Origin: Chloroflexales bacterium ZM16-3
GTDB taxonomy: Bacteria; Chloroflexota; Chloroflexia; Chloroflexales; Chloroflexaceae
Length of the DNA stretch: 38,526 nucleotides
Direction: 5' to 3'
NCBI GenBank assembly: GCA_004138175.2
Contig: RYFE02000048.1
Location: 1 to 38,526 of the forward strand
In this document: positions 26,067-33,511 of the stretch, piece after piece
How the letters are laid out: each line of letters opens with the position of its first letter
How positions within the stretch are numbered: position 1 is the stretch's first letter
Notes under the pieces: generated by a model
Told to the model about the DNA's origin: nothing
The model's database searches: none
What the model saw: only the letters and a program-made list of their open reading frames with translations
Program-made: the position numbers and the translations under genes

Positions 26067-26843
26067 ATGGCGCATGTGATTGGGCTCTGCATGCAGAAGG
26101 GGGGCGTCGGAAAGACGACGACAACCCTGAACCTTGGGGCGGCGATGGCGGCCCGAGGACACAAGGTGCTCCTGATTGATATTGACCCTCAGGCTAATCT
26201 GACTCAGGGGCTAGGGCTCGACCCTGCAGACCTTGAGTACTCGATCTACGAGGTGCTGCTCAACATCGAGGCCGGCACCGCGTTCGCCACACAGACGATC
26301 AGCGCAGGGCTTGATATCATCCCCTCTACTCTGGCACTCGCGGGCGCCGAGCTGGAGCTGGCTGGTAAGGTCGGGCGTGAGTTGCTGCTGCGGAAGGCGC
26401 TGCGTGCCGCAAGGAGCGTCTACGACTACATCTTGATTGACCCCCCGCCCTCGCTGGGCCTATTTACACTGAATACAATGGCGGCTGCCGATACAGTGCT
26501 AGTGCCGCTTCAGGTGCATGCCTATGCACTTAAGGCGATGCCCCAGCTTGAGGCGACCATCGACCTGGTGCGTGACCTGAACCCACCGCTGACTATCGGC
26601 GGCATTGTCTGTACGCTTGTGGATCGACGCACCAACTTGAGTCAGGCGGTGGAGCGACAGATTCGCAGTACATATGGCGATCTCGTTTTTACAACGACGA
26701 TCCCGATGAATACCAAGCTCGCAGAGGCACCGGCGGCGGGCGAGTCGATCAGGATGTATGCGCCCAGTAGCGCCGGCGCGGTTGCGTATGAGGCATTGGC
26801 CGAAGAGCTGGAGGCTCGCTATGGCAGCGAAAAGGAAGCTTGA
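26067..26843 (+). CDS. parA: ParA/Soj-family partition ATPase
   Basis: The ATG at 26067 is preceded by GGGAAGGAG and gives 258 residues; an upstream open stretch only translates array A and is not used. The deviant Walker A motif is KGGVGKTT (11-18), followed by LLIDIDPQANLT (Walker A') and LIDPPPSLG (Walker B-like). It lacks the N-terminal HTH of P1-type ParA, so it is the small type Ib form, which works with a short ribbon-helix-helix protein. ATP-bound dimers coat the nucleoid and move partner-bound plasmid copies apart. The stop lies 23 bp inside the next gene. Confidence 0.95.
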   Translation: MAHVIGLCMQKGGVGKTTTTLNLGAAMAARGHKVLLIDIDPQANLTQGLGLDPADLEYSIYEVLLNIEAGTAFATQTISAGLDIIPSTLALAGAELELAGKVGRELLLRKALRAARSVYDYILIDPPPSLGLFTLNTMAAADTVLVPLQVHAYALKAMPQLEATIDLVRDLNPPLTIGGIVCTLVDRRTNLSQAVERQIRSTYGDLVFTTTIPMNTKLAEAPAAGESIRMYAPSSAGAVAYEALAEELEARYGSEKEA

Positions 26844-27246
26844 CGATATGCTGGCCGATGAGAATAGCAAGCCGGTCATCCGCCGCGGGCAGGGCGTGCG
26901 CCTCTCTACTGAAGAAGCACCACCAGTGGTACTAGGCGCGCAGGATCGCACTATCGCAGAAACGCAGGATCGCACTATCGCAGAAACGCAGGATCGCACT
27001 ATCGCAGAAACGCAGGATCGCACTGTCGCAGAAACGCAGGATCGCACTGTCGCAGAAACGCAGGATCGCACTGTCGCAGAAACGCGGTCGAACACGACAA
27101 AGCGCGTGAATCGGGGATACATGCTGCGAGAGGATCTTATCCTCGGCTGCAAGCGACTTGCCCTCAATGATGGACGTAAGCTCTACGAGGTTATGGAAGA
27201 GGCGCTTGCGGAATATCTGAGCCGCCACGGCCAGGCTGCCTCGTAG
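26821..27246 (+). CDS. ribbon-helix-helix centromere-binding protein with octapeptide repeats
   Basis: The 141-residue product starts inside parA. Residues 1-39 are basic and flexible (MAAKRKLDDML, PVIRRGQG), as in ParG-like tails that stimulate the ATPase. Residues 41-88 are six copies of QDRT(I/V)AET. Residues 95-138 look like a ribbon-helix-helix fold: strand NRGYMLRE, then LILGCKRLALNDG and KLYEVMEEALAEYLSRHG. I infer it is the ParG/omega-type partner that binds the octad arrays. The repeat block is exactly octad array B, so the peptide repeat follows from DNA sites kept inside the gene; the 24-bp unit happens to be a whole number of codons. No known family has this middle block that I can recall. 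Confidence 0.82.
   Translation: MAAKRKLDDMLADENSKPVIRRGQGVRLSTEEAPPVVLGAQDRTIAETQDRTIAETQDRTIAETQDRTVAETQDRTVAETQDRTVAETRSNTTKRVNRGYMLREDLILGCKRLALNDGRKLYEVMEEALAEYLSRHGQAAS
26939..27082. repeat. octad array B: 18 CGCA boxes inside the RHH gene
   Basis: Six 24-bp units, each made of octads CGCAGGAT, CGCACTRT and CGCAGAAA, lie head to tail with no spacer. The first three units have A and the last three have G at the R position, pointing to block duplication. Read on the minus strand the boxes are the TGCG form seen in array A. Confidence 0.95.
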
Positions 27247-27252
27247 CGAAAT

Positions 27253-27296
27253 CGCATATCTGCGATCCTGCGATTTCGCAGGATCGCACTTTCGCA
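27253..27296. repeat. octad array C with 12-bp perfect hairpin
   Basis: Six TGCG/CGCA boxes at exact 8-bp steps (27253, 27261, 27269, 27277, 27285, 27293) begin just after the RHH stop codon. Boxes change orientation in the centre, which makes GCGATCCTGCGA (27262-27273) and its inverse (27276-27287) a perfect stem. It lies upstream of the antirepressor gene and may regulate it. Confidence 0.88.
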
Positions 27297-27354
27297 ACGA
27301 CATCGGACTCCTGATTACGGCAGTCCAATATAGAAATAGGAACTGTAGGCAGAT

Positions 27355-28164
27355 ATGAGCGAGCAACAGGGAGGCGAGATCCTCATCCCCAACGAAATCA
27401 AGACGGTGGACTTCTATGGTGACCCCATCACTGGGGCGCTCGTGCGCGTGGGCGAGGAGTCGCGGATTTATGTTCCGCTACGCCCAGTGTGTGACTACCT
27501 GCAACTTGACTGGTCATCCCAGCGCAAACGTATTAATCGGGACGAGGTGCTAAAGGAAGAGATAAAAGGGGTGGTCATAATGACCACCCCTGGCGGCCCG
27601 CAAGAGATGATCTGCCTGCCGCTTGATATTCTCCCTGGCTGGCTGTTTGGCATCACCCCAGGAAAAATCACTGACCCCGCTCTGCGTGAGAAGATTACGC
27701 GCTATCGACGTGAGTGCTACCGCCGACTCTGGGATGCCTTCGCTCCCAGCATCCTGCCGGCCATTACAGCCGCACCTGTCGAGCGGCAGCCGAGCGGCGC
27801 ACAGCTTGCTTATGAGCTGGCGACCGCTGTCCAGAATTTGGCTCGCGACCAGATAGATCTTGAGGCGCGCATGGGCAAAGCTGCCCACTGGGCCAAGGGT
27901 ATCGAGAGCCGCGTTACTGCCCTGGAGCTGCGGCTGGAGGGTGATGAACCCATCAGTGAGAGCCAGGCTGCTGATTTGGCCCTATCCGTCAAGAACGTGG
28001 CACATTTGCTCACAAGCAAGGGCACACAGAATGGCTACGGGCGTGTGTATGGAGAGCTCTACCGCCGTAACGGTATCACCAGCTACAAAACTCTTCCCCG
28101 GTCACGATTTGACGAAGTGATGCGCTGGCTTCAATCCTGGCACGACGAGCTCTCTGTTGAATAG
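27355..28164 (+). CDS. phage antirepressor-like protein (P22_AR_N plus ORF6C-like)
   Basis: The 269-residue product has an antirepressor N-terminal domain in residues 25-130: IYVPLRPVCDYLQLDWSSQ, then KRINRDEV and LPLDILPGWLFGITP. A helical linker follows (150-205), then a C-terminal DNA-binding-like domain (YGRVYGELYRRNGITSYKTL). In phages such proteins counter repressors or act as regulators. Here the gene lies between octad arrays C and D, 108 bp after the partition genes on the same strand, so it may be regulated by the RHH protein or modulate it. Function in partition or replication control is a guess. Confidence 0.85.
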   Translation: MSEQQGGEILIPNEIKTVDFYGDPITGALVRVGEESRIYVPLRPVCDYLQLDWSSQRKRINRDEVLKEEIKGVVIMTTPGGPQEMICLPLDILPGWLFGITPGKITDPALREKITRYRRECYRRLWDAFAPSILPAITAAPVERQPSGAQLAYELATAVQNLARDQIDLEARMGKAAHWAKGIESRVTALELRLEGDEPISESQAADLALSVKNVAHLLTSKGTQNGYGRVYGELYRRNGITSYKTLPRSRFDEVMRWLQSWHDELSVE

Positions 28165-28235
28165 CGAGCCTGCTATGTAGCAGACACATCCGATGGCGTT
28201 CTTCCCGCCTAAGCGACCACGAGTAGGTCATTTAC

Positions 28236-28303
28236 TGCGATACTGCGATACCGCATTTATGCGATACTGCGATATCGCAGTATCGCATTATCGCAGTATT
28301 GCA
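28236..28303. repeat. octad array D between antirepressor gene and dnaB
   Basis: Eight TGCG/CGCA boxes plus one TGCA at exact 8-bp steps from 28236 to 28303. Boxes on the left are mostly TGCG and those on the right mostly CGCA, so the array is roughly an inverted repeat (GATACTGC facing GCAGTATC). It lies between the convergent ends of the antirepressor gene and dnaB. Confidence 0.92.
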
Positions 28304-28336
28304 GCCCAGACCAATGCTACTCTAGACTGGCTCTTT

Positions 28337-29680
28337 TCAGGAACCTCCATAGCCGACCGGCGCACGGTAGTGCTCCAGGTTCTGAAACTGCGTCGTCCGC
28401 CCCTCGAAATGCAGCGGTATCACCCCCAGCGGCCCGTTGCGGTGTTTGAGCACGTGCAGATCCACAATGCCCTTGCGGTCGGAGTCCTTGTCGTAGGTCT
28501 CATCCCGGTACAGCCCAATCGCGATGTCGCAGTCCTGCTCAATCGCCCCCGACTCGCGGAAGTCCGACAGCACCGGCACGTGGTTGGGCCGCTGATCCAC
28601 ATTCCGCGAGAGCTGGGAGAGCGCCAGCACCGGCACGTCCAGCTCGCGGGCCAGCTGCTTTAGGCCCCGGCTGATCTCCGCCACCTCCTGCACCCGGTTC
28701 TCCCCCCGCCCGCTCCCCGTCATCAGCTGGAGGTAGTCCACGCACAGCAGCGCGATCTTCTGCTGCGCGCACATCCGCCGCGCGCGGTAGCGCAGGCCGC
28801 TCATGCTCAGCGCCGGGGTGTCGTCGAGGTAGATCGGCAGTTCGCCCAGGTGACCCATCCCCGCAAAGGCCAACGCCAGCTCGTCATGACTCAGATCACC
28901 GACTCGGATGCGCTGGAGATCCAGCCCGGTGTGCATCGCCAGCATGCGCTGGGTCAGCTGGTCACGGCCCATCTCCATCGAGAAGATGCCCACGCCCTCG
29001 CCGGCGTGGTGCGCCACGTTGTAGGTGATCGACAGCTCCAGCGCCGTCTTGCCCTGGCTCGGGCGCGCGCCGACCACGATCAGATCGCCCTTCTGGAGCC
29101 CGCCGGTAAGCCGATCCAGCCCGATGAAGCGGGTGATCACGCCCGTGGGCTCGCCGCGATGCTCCTGACGCCGCTCCATCGCCGTGAACAGCTCATTGAC
29201 CGCCTGGCTGATCGGGACGTAGCCCGTGGTGGCGGTGCGCCCGCGCACGCCCTCTAGCCGGGCCTCGGCCTGGCTGAGCACGTCATCGAGATCGTCGTCC
29301 TCGCGGTAGCCCAGCGCCGCAATCGTCCCGCCCGCCTCAATCAGCCGACGCAAGGTGGCCGCCCGGCGCACGTTCTCGGCGTAGTAGGCGACATGCACCG
29401 CCGTGGGCACCTCGCTGAGCATCTCGCCCAGGAAGGTCAGCCCGCCAACCAGATCGATCTGCTCGCGTCGGCGCAGCTCGCCCGCGACCGTCGCGAGGTC
29501 GGGCGGCACGCGCTGCGCATAGCAGGCCAGCATCGCCGCGTAGACCGTGCCGTGCTTTTCAAGGTAGAAGTCATCCGGCGTGAGCGTGTCGGCGATGGCG
29601 ATGATCGCCTCGCGCTCCAGCAGGATCGACCCGAGGGTCGCCCGCTCGGCGGTCAGGTCGAAGGGGACGCTTTTCTCCAT
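28337..29680 (-). CDS. dnaB: replicative DNA helicase DnaB
   Basis: The 447-residue product has the DnaB N-terminal helical domain (AERATLGSILLE; LEKHGTVYAAML) and the RecA-like helicase domain. Walker A is GARPSQGKT (204-212), Walker B VDYLQLM (314-320), and motif H4 includes LSQLSR. It forms the hexamer that unwinds DNA at the fork. It lies seven bases after the putative initiator gene, as the loader/helicase genes do in phage and plasmid replication operons. Length and motifs are normal; it is likely the element's own copy in addition to a chromosomal one. Confidence 0.95.
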   Translation of the reverse strand: MEKSVPFDLTAERATLGSILLEREAIIAIADTLTPDDFYLEKHGTVYAAMLACYAQRVPPDLATVAGELRRREQIDLVGGLTFLGEMLSEVPTAVHVAYYAENVRRAATLRRLIEAGGTIAALGYREDDDLDDVLSQAEARLEGVRGRTATTGYVPISQAVNELFTAMERRQEHRGEPTGVITRFIGLDRLTGGLQKGDLIVVGARPSQGKTALELSITYNVAHHAGEGVGIFSMEMGRDQLTQRMLAMHTGLDLQRIRVGDLSHDELALAFAGMGHLGELPIYLDDTPALSMSGLRYRARRMCAQQKIALLCVDYLQLMTGSGRGENRVQEVAEISRGLKQLARELDVPVLALSQLSRNVDQRPNHVPVLSDFRESGAIEQDCDIAIGLYRDETYDKDSDRKGIVDLHVLKHRNGPLGVIPLHFEGRTTQFQNLEHYRAPVGYGGS

Positions 29681-29687
29681 AGTTTCC

Positions 29688-31607
29688 TCAGTGCTGCTGC
29701 GTCTGCGCAGGGATGTTGAGCGCGGCCATCAGCTCCGGCGGCAGCGGGTATTCGGCGAGCAGGCGGCGCAGGACGACTTGCTTGGCGGGCTTGCTCGGCG
29801 CATCGTTGTAGCGCCCAAACCACAGCCGCCGCAGCTCTTGATTCTCCAGCGCCGGGTGGTAGTCAAGCACGGAGGACGGGATGCGCGGCGCATCGGTCGG
29901 TATGCTGGTGGCAGAAGACACCCCGGCAGCGACCTCGCGGTCATAGCGCTCCAGCAGGCCGTCAAAGTGCGCCCAGTTGGCCTTGGTCTGGTACTGCGCA
30001 TGCCAATTTGTCAGCACCGCCTCCCAGGCCGGGCGATCCGTGACCCGCACGATGATCTGCTGCGCCCGCGTCAGCGTGATCGCCACGCGCGGGCCGGCGA
30101 ACTGGCGCCAGGCCACCAGCGCCCAATGCTGCTCCAACTCCGCTGGCAGGGGGGTGCCAGCGGGTGCCGCCTCGGGTGCCGCCGGGGCCTTGCCGCGTGG
30201 AACGCGGTCAGTTGGTGTCGCTACGTGGGCGACACTAGGTGCGATGCTTTCGGCGCGCTGCTCCTTTGGTCGGCGGCACAGCTCCTCCGTGCTCCAGTCG
30301 TTCCGCTCCTGCATGCGGCGCAGGATGCCAGCGGCGTAGTTGATGCTCAGCGGAGCCTGCTCTTCGAGCGCCACACTGCTCAGCGCACGCCCCAGCCAAT
30401 AGGCCGCGTGGCCCTGACTGGGCTGCTCAAAGCGCAGCACAATCTCCTTGATTCGCCGGATATCGACCGATGAGGGCGTCTGTCGGCTGACCTCGGCCCA
30501 GATCGCAACCGGGCCGGCGTCGATTGCGGGTTCACCTGCCGGTGCTGCGGGGATGGGTTCGTCCTGCGGGCGCGGTACGGGCGTGAAGGTCGTCCCAATC
30601 CCGAAACTAGATAACGCCTCGTGGATGGCTGGGCGCAGGCTGTCCTGAATCAGTTGACGAATGTCATCCGGCGTGGGCGTGTGTGCAGCCCTCACCCCCA
30701 CATCCCTCCCTACATCCCTCCCTCCCCACATCCCTCCAACGACCTCCAAGGATGTCGGCTGCGGTCCCCCTGGGATGGCAGGTGCCCCCAGAAGGTCGGT
30801 TGCCGTCATCCAGGGATGTTGGTTGCCGTCATCCAGGGGTGTCGGCACCTCCTGAATCGTGATGCCCGCCATCCTCGGATGTTGGCTGGGAACATCCTGC
30901 GGTGTCGGCTGAACTAGGATGTGCGGTGCCGTCATCGCCGGATGCTGGCTACCGTCATCGCCGGATGGCAGCGGCGTTGGGGTGACGGCACCCGTCCCCC
31001 GGCGAGGTCGGGCCGCTGCCATCCTGCCGTAGCCCATCCTCCGCCGAGGTCGGGCAGGTGCGCCGCCCACGATGGGGGGCGGCGCATTGTCCCCGTCTCC
31101 GCTGGGCGCGGGCAGTCCAGCGAGTTCTAGCGCGGTCTGCCCTGGCGACGGTCGGATCACGCGCAGCGGCGGCGGCAGGTTCTCGGCGCGCAGGTCGTGG
31201 ACGACGACCTGCGCGCTCTCCTTGCGCAGCCGGTCGAGGTCAATCTTGTAGTGCGCCGTCCAGAACGCGGGGGCGAGCCCTTTGATCTCGCGGTGGCCGA
31301 TGACATCGACCAGCTGCTTCGCGCAGAGGCCGCGCAGGTAGGCCGGGATGCGCCCGCGGCTGATGCCCGGCGCGTAGCGGGCGATCTCGGAGGCGGTGAA
31401 GTCGGTGCGGCCCACCGCCGCAAACAGCAGGGTGAGGTAGTGCAGGGCGTCGAAGGTCTCCTTCTCGCCCAGGTTCTTGCCGCAGCGGTGATTGACGATC
31501 CGTGGCCGGGGCGGGGCCATCAGGTCGGGGGACGCCTTGTGCAGGAGCAGATCGGCGATGGGGTCATGCACCTCCACCGGGGGACGGTTCGCGGTGATCG
31601 CGATCAT
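29688..31607 (-). CDS. putative replication initiator or helicase-loader-like protein
   Basis: I take the ATG at 31607 (AGGAGG seven bases before it, ATGA overlap with the upstream gene), giving 639 residues; a longer frame starts in that gene and is not used. Residues 35-130 resemble a winged-helix DNA-binding domain (FTASEIARYAPGISRGRIPA; LRGLCAKQLVDVIG). Residues 150-370 are Pro-rich and low in complexity, including four 21-residue repeats with QHPxMT. The C-terminal part (430-639) is helical, with RAQQIIVRVTDRPAWEAVL. No family is certain. The position before dnaB and after the iteron array, and the domain-linker-domain plan, recall lambda O: origin-binding domain, repeat-rich middle, helicase-contacting tail. 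Confidence 0.7.
   Translation of the reverse strand: MIAITANRPPVEVHDPIADLLLHKASPDLMAPPRPRIVNHRCGKNLGEKETFDALHYLTLLFAAVGRTDFTASEIARYAPGISRGRIPAYLRGLCAKQLVDVIGHREIKGLAPAFWTAHYKIDLDRLRKESAQVVVHDLRAENLPPPLRVIRPSPGQTALELAGLPAPSGDGDNAPPPIVGGAPARPRRRMGYGRMAAARPRRGTGAVTPTPLPSGDDGSQHPAMTAPHILVQPTPQDVPSQHPRMAGITIQEVPTPLDDGNQHPWMTATDLLGAPAIPGGPQPTSLEVVGGMWGGRDVGRDVGVRAAHTPTPDDIRQLIQDSLRPAIHEALSSFGIGTTFTPVPRPQDEPIPAAPAGEPAIDAGPVAIWAEVSRQTPSSVDIRRIKEIVLRFEQPSQGHAAYWLGRALSSVALEEQAPLSINYAAGILRRMQERNDWSTEELCRRPKEQRAESIAPSVAHVATPTDRVPRGKAPAAPEAAPAGTPLPAELEQHWALVAWRQFAGPRVAITLTRAQQIIVRVTDRPAWEAVLTNWHAQYQTKANWAHFDGLLERYDREVAAGVSSATSIPTDAPRIPSSVLDYHPALENQELRRLWFGRYNDAPSKPAKQVVLRRLLAEYPLPPELMAALNIPAQTQQH
30744..30995. 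repeat. four 63-bp tandem repeats inside the putative initiator gene
   Basis: CATCCNNGGATG-like palindromic boxes recur at 30807, 30830, 30870, 30893, 30933 and 30956, that is with spacing 23, 40, 23, 40, 23; weaker copies lie at 30744 and 30767. The unit is therefore 63 bp (21 codons, and six turns of B-DNA) and contains two boxes. Just to the left (30695-30740) is a pyrimidine-rich tract of CATCCCTCC units. Confidence 0.85.
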
Positions 31608-31999
31608 GGGGTGTCCTCCTTCGCGGTGGGAAAGAGCGATTCCTGGGTTGCCTGAAGCGGGGCGATACCAGCGCGGCGGCGCAGCTCGTTGCTGAACGGC
31701 AAGACCGCTTGCCAGCTGGCCTCCTGGAGGCTCCACCAGCCGATGTCGCCGTGGGCGGTGAGCAGGCCGCGCGCGATCAGCGTCGTGGTCAGCAGCGTGA
31801 TCACCGCCGGGGCGAGCAGGGTGCGCTCGGCCCAGGTGGCGGCATCGGGCTGCTGGCCGAGGGCATCGTCAATCGGGTTCCAGATCGCGTAGTGGCACCA
31901 GAGCGCCAGCAGGCGCGGGTCGTCGCGCGTATGCATCACGACCGTCGCATAGAGCGGGGCGGATGAGAAGTCGGGGATGCGGCCCGTGGTCGATGTCAT
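31604..31999 (-). CDS. hypothetical protein at the head of the replication operon
   Basis: The 131-residue product has no family I recognise. The first part (ATVVMHTRDDPRLLALWC) and the Trp-rich centre (GWWSLQEASWQAVL) suggest a small globular helical protein. AGGAAC lies eight bases before the ATG and the stop overlaps the initiator start as ATGA, so the two are translated together. It is the gene closest to the iteron array and could be a small replication or copy-control protein. Confidence 0.7.
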   Translation of the reverse strand: MTSTTGRIPDFSSAPLYATVVMHTRDDPRLLALWCHYAIWNPIDDALGQQPDAATWAERTLLAPAVITLLTTTLIARGLLTAHGDIGWWSLQEASWQAVLPFSNELRRRAGIAPLQATQESLFPTAKEDTP

Positions 32000-32055
32000 A
32001 GATAGTGTTCCTGTGGTGTGTTACAGGTGCGTGGTTCCTGTGGCGGTGTGACAGC

Positions 32056-32165
32056 TGCTAAACTAGGAAATGAGCACAACACAAAGCTGGCCGCAGCGCG
32101 GCCATAAGAAGATCACTGGGATCTCGCGGGGGCTAAAGCCGGAGGAGTCCAGGGCTCTTTTTCGT
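32056..32165 (+). ncRNA. possible small RNA between the replication operon and the iterons
   Basis: An extended -10 box TGCTAAACT (32056-32064) is followed by CAACACAAAGC, a perfect 7-bp hairpin TGGCCGC/GCGGCCA (32088-32104), a small AGATC/GATCT hairpin, and GAGTCC/GGGCTC followed by TTTTT near 32158, which resembles a terminator. The CAACACAAA box and following stem match the elements at 5238 and 7626. It is transcribed away from the replication genes. The -35 region is poor. A copy-control RNA is possible but unproved; 32000-32055 shows nothing else except loose repeats of GTTCCTG. Confidence 0.35.
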
Positions 32166-32249
32166 TAGCTGTATCACGGCGGTGCGGCGGATGCTTGGCC
32201 CTGTTAGAGGTAGAGCCTAGCGCGATCACTTGTACTGATTCTAGCCATG

Positions 32250-32408
32250 AACCGCGCCACATGGAATAGGGAACCGCGCCACTTTCATCGCTAAACCGCG
32301 CCACTTTTTGGTCAAACCGCGCCAAATGGGCTCTAAACCGCGCCACTTTTTGCTAAACCGCGCCAACGACACAAACTGCGCCACAATTTGGCGCGGTTGG
32401 CGCGGTTT
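32250..32408. repeat. iteron array, candidate replication origin (oriV)
   Basis: AACCGCGCCA (one copy AACTGCGCCA) starts at 32250, 32272, 32294, 32315, 32336, 32356 and 32374, so spacing is 22 to 18 bp, close to two helical turns. Two further copies are inverted (32388-32398 and 32397-32408), the last covering the stop codon of the ATP-binding regulator gene. Several copies are followed by CTTTTT or similar A/T-rich bases. Iterons of this kind are bound by plasmid initiators; the replication genes begin 250 bp away. Confidence 0.85.
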
Positions 32409-33450
32409 AGGCGTCGGATTCGTCGGGCGGGAGCGAGCTGGCGAGGTCGTAGCGCAGGGCGCGTCCTTCGCCGACAGCCTCGATCAGCCGGGACTCGACG
32501 AGCCCGCTGAGGTCGCGCTGGATGGATCGCTTGGCGCGATCTGGGAACTGGGCCGCGATGTCGCGCGGGGTGAGTCCGGAGCGGGCGTGCAGCAGCGAGA
32601 GGATCTTGTACTGGCTCTCGTTGAGGTTCTGGTAGATCGCGCCGCCGTAGAACAGGTCGAGCGGGCGCCCGAAGACGGTCACCACGAAGGATGCCCCGCT
32701 GTCCACAAAGATTGGCTTGGCCATCCCTTCGCGGCCGAGCACATGGACAACGGTGTTGAGTCCCTGCCCGATCGCCTCGACGAAGCCGGCCTCGAAGAGG
32801 ATGTTGAGGATGATCGGGTTGCGCGCCACCTGCTCGCTCAAGATGTTGGCGATGGTCACGCCGGGCGGCAGGCCACCTGGTGACGTCCACTCGATCCGGT
32901 TGCGGAATAGGTGAACCCGCGCTGCCGAGCGGAAGTTGGTATAGTCGCGGTGCGCGATCATGTTTACGCAGAGCTCGCGCAGTACGGCCCGCGGGTACTC
33001 GTGTACTTCGGTGCGCTGAAAGCTGCCCTTGGCCAGGGTCATCCCGTGATGGATGTTCGTCCACAGGTAGCTCTCGACCCGGGCCAGTTGATCGAAGAGC
33101 GAGCCGCCGATATTCTTTTCGAGATGTACCACCTCGAAGGAGAGCGGCTCTGTCCCGCGCCAGTGTCCGATATCGATCACCGCCTGGCGAAAGAGCTGCT
33201 GCGGGCTGTGGCCAAAGCACATCAGCCCGGCGAGCGATGCCATGTCCTGCCCGTCGAGATCCACCAGGCAGCGGTTGTAGCGCAGGTAGTCGAGCGGGTC
33301 GCTGGGGCCGATCAGGCGCCCGTTGTCGGTCGCGCGCTGTAGGTGTGCTTCGACGAGGCGCATATCCAGCATATCGATGCTGGTGCCGATAACTGGCTGG
33401 CTGTCGATTCCTCTGAGTGCGTCTGGATTGATCACGCCGCGATCCTGCAT
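32407..33450 (-). CDS. ATP-binding transcriptional regulator-like protein (HATPase_c_4 type)
   Basis: The 347-residue product matches the C-terminal two thirds of Schlafen/AlbA_2 type regulators. The divergent ATPase region has RAVLRELCVNMIAHRDYTNF (about 153-172), SPGGLPPGVT and ARNPIILNILFEAGFVEAIG. A winged helix ends it (ARSGLTPRDIAAQFPDRAKR). The AlbA_2 domain normally at the N-terminus is absent, and only 61 bp separate this gene from its upstream neighbour, so it is either a natural short form or an old truncation. AGGAAG lies five bases before the ATG. The stop codon lies in an iteron, so it may be controlled by origin binding. Confidence 0.85.
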   Translation of the reverse strand: MQDRGVINPDALRGIDSQPVIGTSIDMLDMRLVEAHLQRATDNGRLIGPSDPLDYLRYNRCLVDLDGQDMASLAGLMCFGHSPQQLFRQAVIDIGHWRGTEPLSFEVVHLEKNIGGSLFDQLARVESYLWTNIHHGMTLAKGSFQRTEVHEYPRAVLRELCVNMIAHRDYTNFRSAARVHLFRNRIEWTSPGGLPPGVTIANILSEQVARNPIILNILFEAGFVEAIGQGLNTVVHVLGREGMAKPIFVDSGASFVVTVFGRPLDLFYGGAIYQNLNESQYKILSLLHARSGLTPRDIAAQFPDRAKRSIQRDLSGLVESRLIEAVGEGRALRYDLASSLPPDESDA

Positions 33451-33511
33451 AGCTTCCTGGGTGCGCTGTCATGGCTTCCTCTCCAATCCTAGCATAGATT
33501 GCTACCCGTGG

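Noticed and set aside
25955-28303. CRISPR array
   Set aside because: Repeats are 8-24 bp with no unique spacers and no cas genes; the phase is strictly 8 bp, which fits protein-binding boxes.
32333-33472. 379-codon minus-strand frame overlapping the ATP-binding regulator
   Set aside because: The alternative frame is extremely Arg/Pro-rich and motif-free, whereas the 347-residue frame has recognisable domains and a ribosome site.
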